Assembly: GCA_903813345.2 (NCBI GenBank)
Contig: CAIIXF020000002.1
Location: 35,048,109-35,112,108 of the forward strand
DNA length: 64,000 nt
From: Owenia fusiformis
Taxonomy: Eukaryota; Annelida; Polychaeta; Sabellida; Oweniidae
Direction of reading: 5' to 3'
Position numbers and translations under genes: made by a program. This document shows positions 56,401-64,000 of this stretch, piece by piece. The notes under the pieces were generated by a model. It saw only the letters and a program-made list of their open reading frames with translations, was not told where the DNA came from and ran no database searches. How positions within the stretch are numbered: the stretch's first letter is position 1; every line of letters starts with the position of its first letter.

Positions 56401-59200
56401 ATGAAATTGATGTAGTCATCACTAGTTTTGTTATTTTACGAGATAACTACTTATTGCGTTTTTTTGATACGCCCTGTATGTTGCCCGTATATAAATATCC
56501 TATCGAATAAAGTTCGGGTAGGGATATAGAGAAACGTCCATTGATCCTTCCGTCCGTCCGTGTGGTGCTGCTGAAGGTTTTGCTGTACTGGTGAATTATG
56601 TGATACATATGGCTAACCATATTAATCTGATCAATTACTTGAAAAACATTATTCGATAACTTACCATATTAATGTGATAAATTGTGTGAAACGTTGTAAT
56701 ATTTTAATTTTAATGTGATAAATTATGTTATACACAAACTATTTAATGACTAACCATGTACATGTGATCAATTATGTGATACACATTATTTAATGACTTA
56801 CGATATGTGATAAATTATGTGATACGTATTATTCAATGACTTACCATATAACTGTGATAAATTGTGCAATACAATATATACTTATGTGATACGCATTATT
56901 TGATGACTTCCCATATTAATGTAATACATTATGTGATCTGTATTATTAAATGACTCACCATATTGATGTGATACATTATTTGATACATATTATTTAATGA
57001 CTTGCCATATTAATATGATACATTATGTGATATGTATTATTAAATGACTCACCATATTGATGTGATACAATATGTGATACGTATTATTTAATGATTCACC
57101 ATATTGATGTGATACAATATGTGATACGTATTATTTAATGACTTACCATATTAATGTGATACATAATGTGATACTTATTATTTAATGACACACCATATTA
57201 ATCTGATAAATTATGTGATAAGTATTATTTAATGATTATAACCATATTAATGAACTACATTATGTGATACGTATTATTTAATGACTTACCATATTAATGT
57301 AATAACTTATATGATATGTATTATTCAATGACACACCATATTAATCTGATCAATTATGTGATACGTATAATCTAATGACTTACCATATTAATGCGAAATA
57401 TCATGTTTACTATATGTGGTAAATTATGTGATACGTATTATTCAATGGCTTACCATATAACCGTGATGAATATGTAATACATGATGTTTAATGACTAGCC
57501 ATATTAATTTGATAAATTATGTGATATGTATTATTTAATGACTTACCACATTAATGTGATAAATTATATAATGTGTACTATTCAATGACTCGCTATATTA
57601 ATGTTATACATTATGTGTATACATTATTTAATGACTCATCATGTTTATGTGAAAAAGTATGTGATACGTTTTATTTAATGACTCGCCATATTAATGTGAT
57701 ATATTATGTGATACGTATTATTCAATGGCTTACCACATTAATGTGATAAATTATGTACTATTCAATGACTCGCCATATTAATGTTATACATTATGTGTAT
57801 ACATTATTTAATGACTCATCATGTTAATGTGAAAAAGTATGTGATACGTTTTATTTAATGACTCGCCATATTAATGTGATATATTATGTGATACGTATTA
57901 TTCAATGGCTTACCACATTAATGTGATAAATTATGTACTATTCAATGACTCGCCATATTAATGTTATACATTATGTGTATACATTATTTAATGACTCATC
58001 ATGTTAATGTGAAAAAGTATGTGATACGTTTTATTTAATGACTCGCCATATTAATGTGATATATTATGTGATACGTATTATTCAATGGCTTACCACATTA
58101 ATGTGATAAATTATGTACTATTCAATGACTCGCCATATTAATGTTATACATTATGTGTATACATTATTTAATGACTCATCATGTTAATGTGAAAAAGTAT
58201 GTGATACGTTTTATTTAATGACTCGCCATATTAATGTGATATATTATGTGATACGTATTATTCAATGGCTTACCACATTAATGTGATAAATTATGTACTA
58301 TTCAATGACTCGCCATATTAATGTTATACATTATGTGTATACATTATCTAATGACTCATCATGTTAATGTGAAAAAGTATGTGATACGTTTTATTTAATG
58401 ACTCGCCATATTAATGTGATATATTATGTGATACGTATTATTCAATGGCTTACCACATTAATGTGATAAATTATGTACTATTCAATGACTCGCCATATTA
58501 ATGTTATACATTATGTGTATACATTATCTAATGACTCATCATGTTAATGTGATAAAGTATGTGATATGTTTTATTTAACGACATACCATGTTAAGATAGG
58601 GCAAACGAAGAAGGCCTCTCGTCATACCAATGCCAATGATCCATAGTACAGTCTCGGGATATGTAACAATAGTTTCTAGACTTATAAACAGAGGTGTACG
58701 CTCAGGTTCACTTATTTCTTTTCTGGACTTTTCATTTGTAATATCATCATGGGTTTTCTTTGTAGATTTGTCTTCACCTGGTGAAGTTTCTTTTTTTGTA
58801 AACAATGGAGTTTCCTCTGTTTGAGGTAGATCCTTTCTAGAATCACTGTTTTTAATGTCAGTTTTTGTTTTCTTTACACATTTCATTTTGTCTTTAGCTG
58901 ATGCTGGTATCAGTTTTGTTGTATCGCGAGCATCATTCTCAATTGATTCTACATCTTTTAATTCAACAGTATCGGCTTTAGTTCCATCAATTGAGCTGTA
59001 CATATCGTCAGACCGTGTTTTCATTTCAACAGAAGCATCTTTATTAGATCCAGAATCCACCAAATCACGTTTATAGGGGAATAACAAAGAGCTACATATC
59101 ATTCCAATGACGAATGTAAAGGCACTCGATATTCGGAAAGTTCCTCTCCATCCATAATTTAGTACTAGTCTTGTATTCATTGGATTGAAGATCAAGCCAC
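41325..59200 (-). CDS. Monocarboxylate-transporter-like protein (SLC16, MFS), C-terminal half
   Basis: Four minus-strand exons (59200-58587, 53898-53670, 44181-44038, 41455-41325) join in phase to give 371 codons plus a split Gly and a TGA stop. SLC16 proteins are 12-helix plasma-membrane carriers of lactate, pyruvate and related acids. The family is seen from NYGWRGTF at the sixth helix, a long hydrophilic middle loop, a helix ending RLPYLNM, then LDNKGISRMDAS with helices 8-9, VVPPIFGGLIYG and a last helix before KKRRNSREE. Helices 1-5 must lie in exons right of 59200 or beyond 64000; none was found. The gene is convergent with STIM. An LTR element sits antisense in its third visible intron region. 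Substrate and exact subfamily cannot be told. Confidence 0.85.
41441..41532 (-). repeat. Tandem duplication of the last-exon acceptor (2 x 46 bases)
   Basis: TTCCATAAAT(T)AAACCTGGAATAGAA occurs at 41441 and again at 41487 (plus-strand spelling). On the gene strand each copy has TCTATTCCAG followed by GTTTNATTTATGGAATTC. Using the upstream copy would meet a stop soon, so it is a decoy acceptor. Confidence 0.9.
41898..43920. mobile_element. Mutator-like (MULE) non-autonomous element with 9-base target duplication
   Basis: Ends GGTTATAATGAAAACACGCG and CGCGTGTTTTCATTATAACC are perfect inverted repeats that continue into GCGC-rich arms. CCTACTAAA flanks both sides (41889-41897 and 43921-43929), a perfect 9-base target duplication typical of Mutator-like elements. 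Inner arms also share an inverted GAACATGTATAA/TTATACATGT block. No transposase is seen. The target lies within the 16-base donor array of the transporter gene. A G-rich, CTACGGGC-type repeat patch (about 42660-42860) lies inside. Confidence 0.85.
43922..44049 (-). repeat. Eight tandem 16-base copies of a splice donor
   Basis: On the gene strand the exon end TATATTTG/GTAAGAGC is followed by seven further copies of a 16-base unit (GAGCCATATTTGGTAA). Five of the eight, counting the true donor at 44037, carry an intact G/GTAAGA; the other three have small changes. A further partial copy lies left of the Mutator-like element at about 41875-41890, so that element landed inside the array. Confidence 0.93.
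44038..44181 (-). CDS. SLC16-like exon: helices 10-11
   Basis: After CGTCTTTTAG it completes an Ile codon and encodes NGGLLALTTVYLYSCTCEVL, QHLSNKLAFNQTLAWVGIPV and SVVPPIFG. PP-I-x-G before the last helix is a family hallmark (GPPIAG in vertebrate MCTs). It ends with one base before GTAAGA. The left LTR of the Ty3/Gypsy element ends only 38 bases upstream of its acceptor. Confidence 0.88.
44222..45720 (+). repeat. Left (5') LTR
   Basis: About 1499 bases starting TGTGGTATTTG and ending GATAACCACA, with a C-run length difference and about seven base differences from the right LTR. It carries reading frames of under 100 codons shared with the right copy, which are not accepted as genes. Confidence 0.93.
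45729..46187 (+). pseudogene. Ty3/Gypsy gag-like piece with CCHC zinc knuckle
   Basis: The segment contains a C-x2-C-x4-H-x4-C knuckle (CFYCNIQFHQVARC) typical of the nucleocapsid end of Gag. It lies directly upstream of pol. Treated as part of the fossil element. Confidence 0.7.
46295..48571 (+). pseudogene. Ty3/Gypsy pol: protease, reverse transcriptase, RNase H
   Basis: Protease shows LIDSGAKASI. Reverse transcriptase shows FCIDFRLVN, SLDMASGYWQIPM, MPFGLCNAPATF and YIDDVIVYS. RNase H shows DTDASAFGAGAVLSQ and TDHSSLRWL. Motifs and order identify Ty3/Gypsy pol. Part of the fossil element. Confidence 0.95.
48538..49857 (+). pseudogene. Ty3/Gypsy pol: integrase
   Basis: The zinc-binding HHCC region (HGAMGHMGI and CGQCTRCQ) is followed by the D-D-E core (VDILGPL, HTDQGRQFEADLF, HPQSNGCLERMN) and a GPY/F-type C-terminal module (WEGPYRVRRKL). 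No chromodomain is seen. Part of the fossil element. Confidence 0.95.
50327..51529 (+). other. C2H2 zinc-finger reading frame inside the Ty3/Gypsy element, 400 codons
   Basis: The frame lies between integrase and the right LTR, where env sits in env-bearing relatives. ATG directly follows a good acceptor (CCTCCTTTTGTCATTCCAG), as expected for a spliced subgenomic message. Near residues 20-75 are two zinc fingers: one C-x2-C-x12-H-x4-H (from CEECGRDF) and one C-x4-C-x12-H-x4-H (from CKKDGCGQYF). The remainder is Pro/Ser/Glu-rich with an internal duplication (EPGVA...DQRAAPV twice) and no transmembrane segment, so it is not an envelope. Function unknown; DNA or RNA binding is inferred. It could be a captured host gene piece. 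Confidence 0.8.
51640..51665 (+). promoter_or_regulatory. Polypurine tract of the Ty3/Gypsy element
   Basis: The purine run AGAGGGGGATAA lies immediately before the TGTGGT start of the right LTR, the expected site of plus-strand priming. Confidence 0.65.
51666..53160 (+). repeat. Right (3') LTR
   Basis: About 1495 bases, TGTGGT to ACCACA, almost identical to 44222-45720. Confidence 0.93.
53161..53669. other. Intron sequence between the LTR and the next transporter exon
   Basis: The first 180 bases or so are GC-richer than the surroundings and have no recognised origin; the rest is AT-rich. ATGCA follows the LTR here as it does after the left LTR. Confidence 0.4.
53670..53898 (-). CDS. SLC16-like exon: helices 8-9
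   Basis: After TTATTATAG it starts in phase 0 and encodes AIYLDNKGISRMDASYILMV, LSIAEGITYIIAAALGDCCK, GRLIYTHLTATLGMSLLNLA and onward, then a donor GTATGT. The pattern D-x-x-G-I-S...A-S followed by a helix and ALGD is typical of the SLC16 second half. Confidence 0.9.
53899..54595. other. Transporter intron, unit with internal similarity
   Basis: GATAGCTAGTTGTG/ATTAAAACAGCACAC and GGCACAGGCGTTAGTAGAAT-type blocks recur at about 54040-54140, 54400-54500 and 55320-55430, showing an old dispersed or tandem repeat of roughly 360 bases. No coding content. Confidence 0.5.
54596..55229. repeat. Perfect-looking 317-base tandem duplication
   Basis: Copies 54596-54912 and 54913-55229 are almost identical. 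Each unit ends with an inverted repeat built on TATGTCACTATGACGTGAAA and its complement around AGAGCCTCCCAAGGTCGGCC, a small foldback of its own. Confidence 0.92.
55484..56476 (-). pseudogene. Tc1/mariner-like element with decayed transposase
   Basis: Ends CAGTGCGTATC...AAAAACGCA and its inverse (TGCGTTTTTTTGATACGCCCTG) are flanked by TA on both sides. On the minus strand a frame reads SSPDLKPCDFFFWSSLGS, matching the SPDLxPCDFFLW signature around the third acidic residue of mariner/IS630 DDE transposases. At 993 bases with broken frames it is non-autonomous. Confidence 0.75.
56490..56585. repeat. Fragment of the TCCGTCCG repeat family
   Basis: AAAGTTCGGGTAGGGATATA followed by TCCGTCCGTCCG matches the left end of the 32674-33510 element in reduced form. 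Confidence 0.5.
56586..58584 (-). repeat. 45-base satellite with a 180-base higher-order unit, built on a splice-donor motif
   Basis: About 44 degenerate monomers of about 45 bases (TTATGTGATACGTATTATTT, AATGACTTACCATATTAATG) fill the intron. From about 57540 they form a 180-base higher-order repeat of four monomers, with exact steps at 57730, 57910, 58090, 58270 and 58450. On the gene strand each monomer reads TTAATATGG-TAAGTCATTAAAT, nearly the same as the exon junction TTAACATG/GTATGTCGTTAAAT at 58587. Many monomers keep GTAAGT, GTGAGT or GTAAGC. Confidence 0.93.
58587..59200 (-). CDS. SLC16-like exon: helix 6, central loop, helix 7
   Basis: After TTGTATTTTAG it completes Gly and encodes GLIFNPMNTRLVLNYGWRGT, a helix (SSAFTFVIGMICSSLLF), a loop of about 115 charged residues rich in Lys, Asp and Ser, and a helix with YPETVLWIIGIGMTRGLL ending LPYLNM before GTATGT. 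A long cytosolic loop between helices 6 and 7 is normal for SLC16. The donor touches the satellite at 56586-58584. Confidence 0.9.
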
Positions 59201-60339
59201 CTAAAATACAAATACATCAAATTCAAATGTTTCCCAAATAGCTAACGGTTTCTTGACAACTCATCTCAAGAACAACTCATTCCAAGACAACGCATCCAAA
59301 GACAAGAAGAATACTGAAGTATACAATAAGGCTATCTTACTAACAGCGGTAATTTGAATGACGTTGAACAGAAATATCTGATAAGATATATATAGTAACC
59401 CGGACAGAATAGTGTCCCTTTTTAATAACTTTTTTTAAATTTCAGTATTATCAAAAACCAATAATATATTTAAAAACTAGAGTAAATTCTGACATACAAA
59501 ATATATTTGAGGAACATCTCTTAATTTATTAATATCATAGGCGTTCATAGAATGAGTGATGCAATTTATGATCACCATTTTGTCTCATATTTGTGCAAAA
59601 ATGGCAGCACGATTCGTGAATTTGAATGTTCAGTTGAAATTTTTTTTAAAGTGGCATGGCGTGTAGGCTCATCTAATACGGCAACTGACCGGTCCTCAAA
59701 TACAAAATGTCAAACTACCTCCAAATGCTCATGAACTCAAGTCTATTGAAATATTCGAGTGTTGTGGTAAAGAGGATGTGAAAAGGTGGCGCCCAAATGT
59801 GTGAGATGTGATGAGAGTAGGTCTCCGATTTTTGCGAGAGGCCTATGCAGCCATCTCAGAGGCCCTTGAAAAGATAAAGTATAATTTATATGCATTCAAA
59901 GGATGGGTAAAGAGGTATGCAACTAGGAAAGACATTAAAAACGGTGGCCGCATGACCCTATAGCAGCAAGGGTTAAACAAACTGAAGCTGCTAATCCACG
60001 ACTGGTAACAATGGAATGGCCAAAAAAACTTTAAGTCCGCAACCCTACCAATATTAATGTACTGTACATACAATGTATGAAAGTTTTCAGGTATACATTA
60101 AAGTCAATTCAATAATAGGTTTAAATGTAGTCTTCACCTCATTCCAAAACAGCAGTCAACATGACTTTATAGGCCTTTGACATTTATTAAATATAACCTT
60201 AACTGAACATTCATATTAACGAAACATGCTGCGATTTTTGAACAAATACGAGACAAAATGGTGAATTGTGTTTTTGCGTCACTCATACGCCGATAATATT
60301 GATAAATTAAGAGATTTTGCTTAGATATACACAGCAAAA
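59201..60339. other. Transporter intron with a foldback element at 59516-60315
   Basis: Arms of about 130 bases (from 59516 and to 60315) are inverted, sharing CTCTTAATTTAT, CACCATTTTGTCTC and GAATGTTCAGTT. The interior of about 500 bases has no clear transposase. No upstream transporter exon was recognised. Confidence 0.6.
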
Positions 60340-61190
60340 AAAGTGAATCAAATCCCCGAATCCTGAAGGCAGGATTCAAGCAGGATTCATATGCGCATAT
60401 GAATCCTGTATGAATCCTGCCTCCAGGATTCGTGCAGGATTCGCTGTTTAAGTAGTTTACAAATGAATCCTGTAGCCAGGATTCGTGCAGGATTCATATG
60501 GAAGGTAGTTTACAAATGAATCCAACCTTCAGGATTCGTGCAGGATTCATATGGAGGTAGTTTACAAATGAATCCAACCTTCAGGATTCGTGCAGGATTC
60601 ATATGGAAGGTAGTTTACAAATGAATCCAACCTTCAGGATTCGTGCAGGATTCATATGGAAGGTAGATTACAAATGAATCCAACCTTCAGGATTCGTGCA
60701 GGATTCATATGGAAGGTAGTTTACAAATGAATCCAACCTTCAGGATTCGTGCAGGATTCTTATGGAAGGTAGTTTACAAATGAATCCAACCTTCAGGATT
60801 CGTGCAGGATTCATATGGAAGGTAGTTTACAAATGAATCCAACCTTCAGGATTCGTGCAGGATTCATATGGAAGGTAGTTTACAAATGAATCCAACCTTC
60901 AGGATTCGTGCAGGATTCATATGGAAGGTAGTTTACAAATGAATCCAACCTTCAGGATTCGTGCAGGATTCATATGGGAGGTACTTTATAAATGAATCCT
61001 GTAGCCAGGATTCAAGCAGGATTCATATGTAAAGTAGTTTACAAATGAATCCAACCTTCAGGATTCGCGCAGGATTCATACGGAATGTACTTTACAAATG
61101 AATCCTGCAACCATGATTCAAGCAGGATTCATATTCAAAATAGTTAACGAATGAATCCAGCCTTCAATAATCATACGTGATTCATATGAA
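60340..61190. repeat. 53-base satellite rich in GGATTC/GAATCC inverted cores
   Basis: About 14 units of 53 bases read AGGATTCGTGCAGGATTCAT and ATGGAAGGTAGTTTACAAAT, then GAATCCAACCTTC. Each monomer has both GGATTC and its complement, so a single strand can fold. A larger palindrome (GGATTCATATGCGCATATGA onward) lies at 60381-60412. The last three or so units are more diverged. Confidence 0.93.
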
Positions 61191-63359
61191 AAATGAATCA
61201 TATAATCGTTTGATTTTCACCATTCTTAACATGGAGTGACTTTGTGGCTTTGAAATATAAATCCCCCTGGAAATTTTTTAAAAATGCCCCCCCCCCCCCC
61301 CCCTGGGAAAATACTTGCTGTATGTTTAGCGAACCTTCCTCTGGGCTACGGGCTTGAAGCAACAGCACGATTTATTCCACAGGTTTACACATGTACTAAA
61401 TATAACTATTAATCACCTTCTCCCAAATGATGATAGTGACCCGTATCATGTCCGATTATAACATTCATTTTTAGTGTAATACAAATCAAACTAGAATATA
61501 CCCATGGTATTGTATTATACTGTTGGAAATTTCGAAAGACTTTAGAGCCTTAAAAGACTTTTGTTTTGATGAGTCCGGGCCTTCGTTAAACGAACCTTAT
61601 TATGTTTGTTTAAGCCAATATTAAGACTCATTTATTGTGAGCATTTCTGTAGTTTTTGAAAACTTGTAAGTCCACATAATTGAAGTGGTTAAGTAACATG
61701 TGTAAAATAAGATAATAATTATTTAACAATCCGTCTATTTCTTTGAACTGTTTTTACAACTGCGGATCACCATGATTACGGTTGATGCTTAGGAATTGTT
61801 TTAGAATTGATGAAATACAATATTTACTTCTGTATAGCCACGTTTAGGCCTTAGTTTAGGCAACATTATTTTCAAACAAACGGGCCTTATATTGCCGAAA
61901 AAATCTGTGTAAAGTGTTTCAAGAGCCTAAAAGAAGACCGTTTTCCAGAGTATGTCCTAACCCCCTTGCCAATGTCTAAGTCCGCCCCTGTGAACTACCT
62001 TGATAATGTCCCCTTGTCACCCCCCCCCCTCCAGTTCAACCAATTATTTAAACCATGCTGCCTATATTAACATTACCATATAATCAAAACTGGTATCCAT
62101 TTGAGTTTTCTAACCCTGCTATGAAGGATGTAACAAAAGTATCTAGAATGGTATATTACACTTTTTTCTGAATGTTGATATCCAAAAAAACATATCTTTG
62201 GTTTATCAACACATACCGGACACAATATAACGAGTATACACATAGCAACATAGATAAGAGAATTGGGGAAAATTACAATCCCTTTGATCAAATTATTAAG
62301 ATTTAATCTCCGGCTGAGGTGTAATCGAAGTGTTGATACACATAATTAGCAATTAGAAATGCTTTAATGATTTAGTAAGATTAAAGTTTTCAATTGCCTT
62401 TGAAACAACATCTTATATCAAAAGAATGGATATTGAGAGTATGGATGTATTCATATTCATATCAAACATTCATATATATTTTACAGTGGAATTCCTTCAA
62501 TAAATGCAACATATTTACCGGATTTCCTGCATAATGATAAAATGTTAATGATATAGTTTTTGATAAAACCCCAGGGCCGTAGCCAGCTTTCAGTCGGGGG
62601 GGGGGGGTGTAATCGCCAAAATATTTGCGGTTTTCAGTCGTGACATAAGGGACATAAGGGAGGCAAAAAAGATTTGCTTTGAATGTTTACAAAAATGATG
62701 CAAGCTTCAAACTAAAAATCATTTTAACGCTCTTTTCTTCATCTACCTAATGTTTGTATTTTATTGCTTGTGGGGAGGATGTGCGAACCCCTCGCTCCCC
62801 TTGTTACGCTTATAAACCCAATTAGAATTCCCAAGGAATCAACTTTATTAATTATATGTGCATATGTGAAAATGAGCTTGCATGTAGAAATTGCATTGTA
62901 TGCAAACCTTCCCCCGACCGACCCAGTTATAATAATGGCTTTTGAATGATGTCTGCCCCTTGATGCATGCATCGGTTAATAAGTGGTGCTAAGAATATTG
63001 TTGTAGGCCCTGGTGAAGGGAAATGTCATAAAGATTTGACGTATATCGCGATATAGCCGCGCCACCTTTGTCTTTATCCTTCCAAACGCAAACGGCAGAT
63101 AAGAGGGGTTCTGGCGTACCAGAATGTTTGACGTAGGATTAAAAAGGAATGAATGATTGATTATTATTAAGCTGGTGCTTAATAAGCCACTTACAATATA
63201 TAATTTTAATTCTAAAATGATACGTGACGTCACAACATGGGCTTTTTCTAGTTGAAAGCCCATGGTCACAATAACTAGAAAAGTTGGAGTATGTATGACC
63301 GCTAAAATTCATAAATGCAAATTTTTTTTTGTCTGTGTTTATCATATTAGAATCGTAAC
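61191..63359. other. Gene-free AT-rich region
   Basis: It holds C-runs near 61290 and 62020 and CGTAGCCAGC/GGGCTACGGGC scraps (about 61340 and 62577) of the hAT-type CAGGGGCGTAGCC repeat group common in invertebrate genomes. No exon of the transporter or other gene could be supported. Confidence 0.5.
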
Positions 63360-63519
63360 AAAGACCTCGATTTTATGATGTATGTCAGATATATAACCTC
63401 AAATTTTATTCTGGCCATTGACAAAGACCTCAATTGCTACGACAATTGCTGACAATGAACAGAATAAATGTTTTGGTCATACTGTATATCACGCCATAAA
63501 TCATAAAATCTCGGTCTTT
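63360..63519. mobile_element. Small inverted-repeat MITE
   Basis: AAAGACCTCGATTTTATGAT (63360-63379) and its complement (63500-63519) with one mismatch enclose 120 bases, which contain a further AAAGACCTC copy. No protein. Confidence 0.65.
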
Positions 63520-63562
63520 ATTCCTTAAATATAGTTGATATTGTGTCACGTTTGTTATAACA

Positions 63563-63746
63563 CATAGGTGTAGCCAGGGGGGGGGGTGCGATGGGTGAAT
63601 GATCGCACCCCCCCCCCCCCCATAACCAATAAAGAAAGAAGAAGAAAGGACCTTTGAATGCCTTGTACTTGAAACTCCCCCCCCCCACTGAAAACCGAAT
63701 TATTTTGAGGATCGCACCCTCTGACTGAAAGCTGACTACGCCCCTG
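63563..63746. mobile_element. hAT-type MITE with G/C-run core
   Basis: The left end CATAGGTGTAGCCAGG and right end GACTACGCCCCTG are imperfect inverted repeats of the CAGGGGCGTAGCC type. The flanks TAACACAT and TAACATGT could be a decayed 8-base target duplication. The core has long G and C runs and inverted GATCGCACCC blocks. Confidence 0.5.
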
Positions 63747-64000
63747 TAACATGTATTCAATTGATACAGCTATAAAATAAAAGAAGACATGACTGTTTTG
63801 GCATTTTGAAAATAATACTTTTGTTTCCTTTCACTTTATGATATGTCCTTTTTCAGCGTTTGGTGGTTGGTGTTCTGCTAGGAATGGATTGAATCAGGGT
63901 TTAATTTTGCAAGGGAATCTCGAAACAAGCGCTAAATTGTGTATAAGCACAATTACCTTTATTTTACAACAAAGAGTATATTCATTGGGCGGGGGTTGAA

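Noticed and set aside
62073-62291. Minus-strand hydrophobic frame, considered as an upstream transporter exon
   Set aside because: The frame needed to join the exon at 59200 does not give a transporter-like helix.

Overview
The window is AT-rich animal DNA with compact exons, long repeat-filled introns, many small DNA transposons, minisatellites and one Ty3/Gypsy LTR element. The two host proteins are clear metazoan families. A marine invertebrate, probably a lophotrochozoan such as a mollusc, fits best, but that is inference from gene style and repeat style only.

Layout. Positions 1-5536 hold hairpin repeats, a pogo/Tigger-like MITE and a possible short first exon on the minus strand. Positions 5537-29403 (+) carry a STIM gene (stromal interaction molecule, the ER calcium sensor of store-operated calcium entry). 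Fourteen exons join in phase to give 694 codons plus a split first codon, running from the EF-hand to the stop. The signal-peptide exon was not found. Positions 29404-32673 are probably its 3' UTR. Positions 32674-41324 are repeat-rich: a duplicated element, a 184-bp higher-order minisatellite and a LINE split by a 4.5-kb inverted-repeat composite that itself carries tandem arrays. Positions 41325-59200 (-) carry the C-terminal half of an SLC16-like monocarboxylate transporter in four exons whose phases all agree. It is convergent with STIM. Its introns hold a Mutator-like element with a perfect 9-bp target duplication, a young Ty3/Gypsy element (44222-53160, antisense to the gene), a Tc1/mariner-like remnant and a large 45/180-bp satellite. 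Positions 59201-64000 hold foldbacks, a 53-bp satellite and small MITEs.

Two themes stand out. First, exon-intron junctions of both host genes are repeatedly caught in tandem duplications. The STIM EF-hand exon with its acceptor is present eight times in one open frame. The STIM transmembrane exon acceptor and a SOAR exon donor are each doubled. In the transporter gene one donor is repeated eight times at 16-bp spacing, another appears to have seeded a roughly 2-kb satellite full of GTRAG donors, and the last acceptor is doubled. Second, the Ty3/Gypsy element carries, in the position usually held by env, a 400-codon reading frame with two C2H2 zinc fingers directly after a good splice acceptor. 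I see no tRNA, rRNA or CRISPR array.
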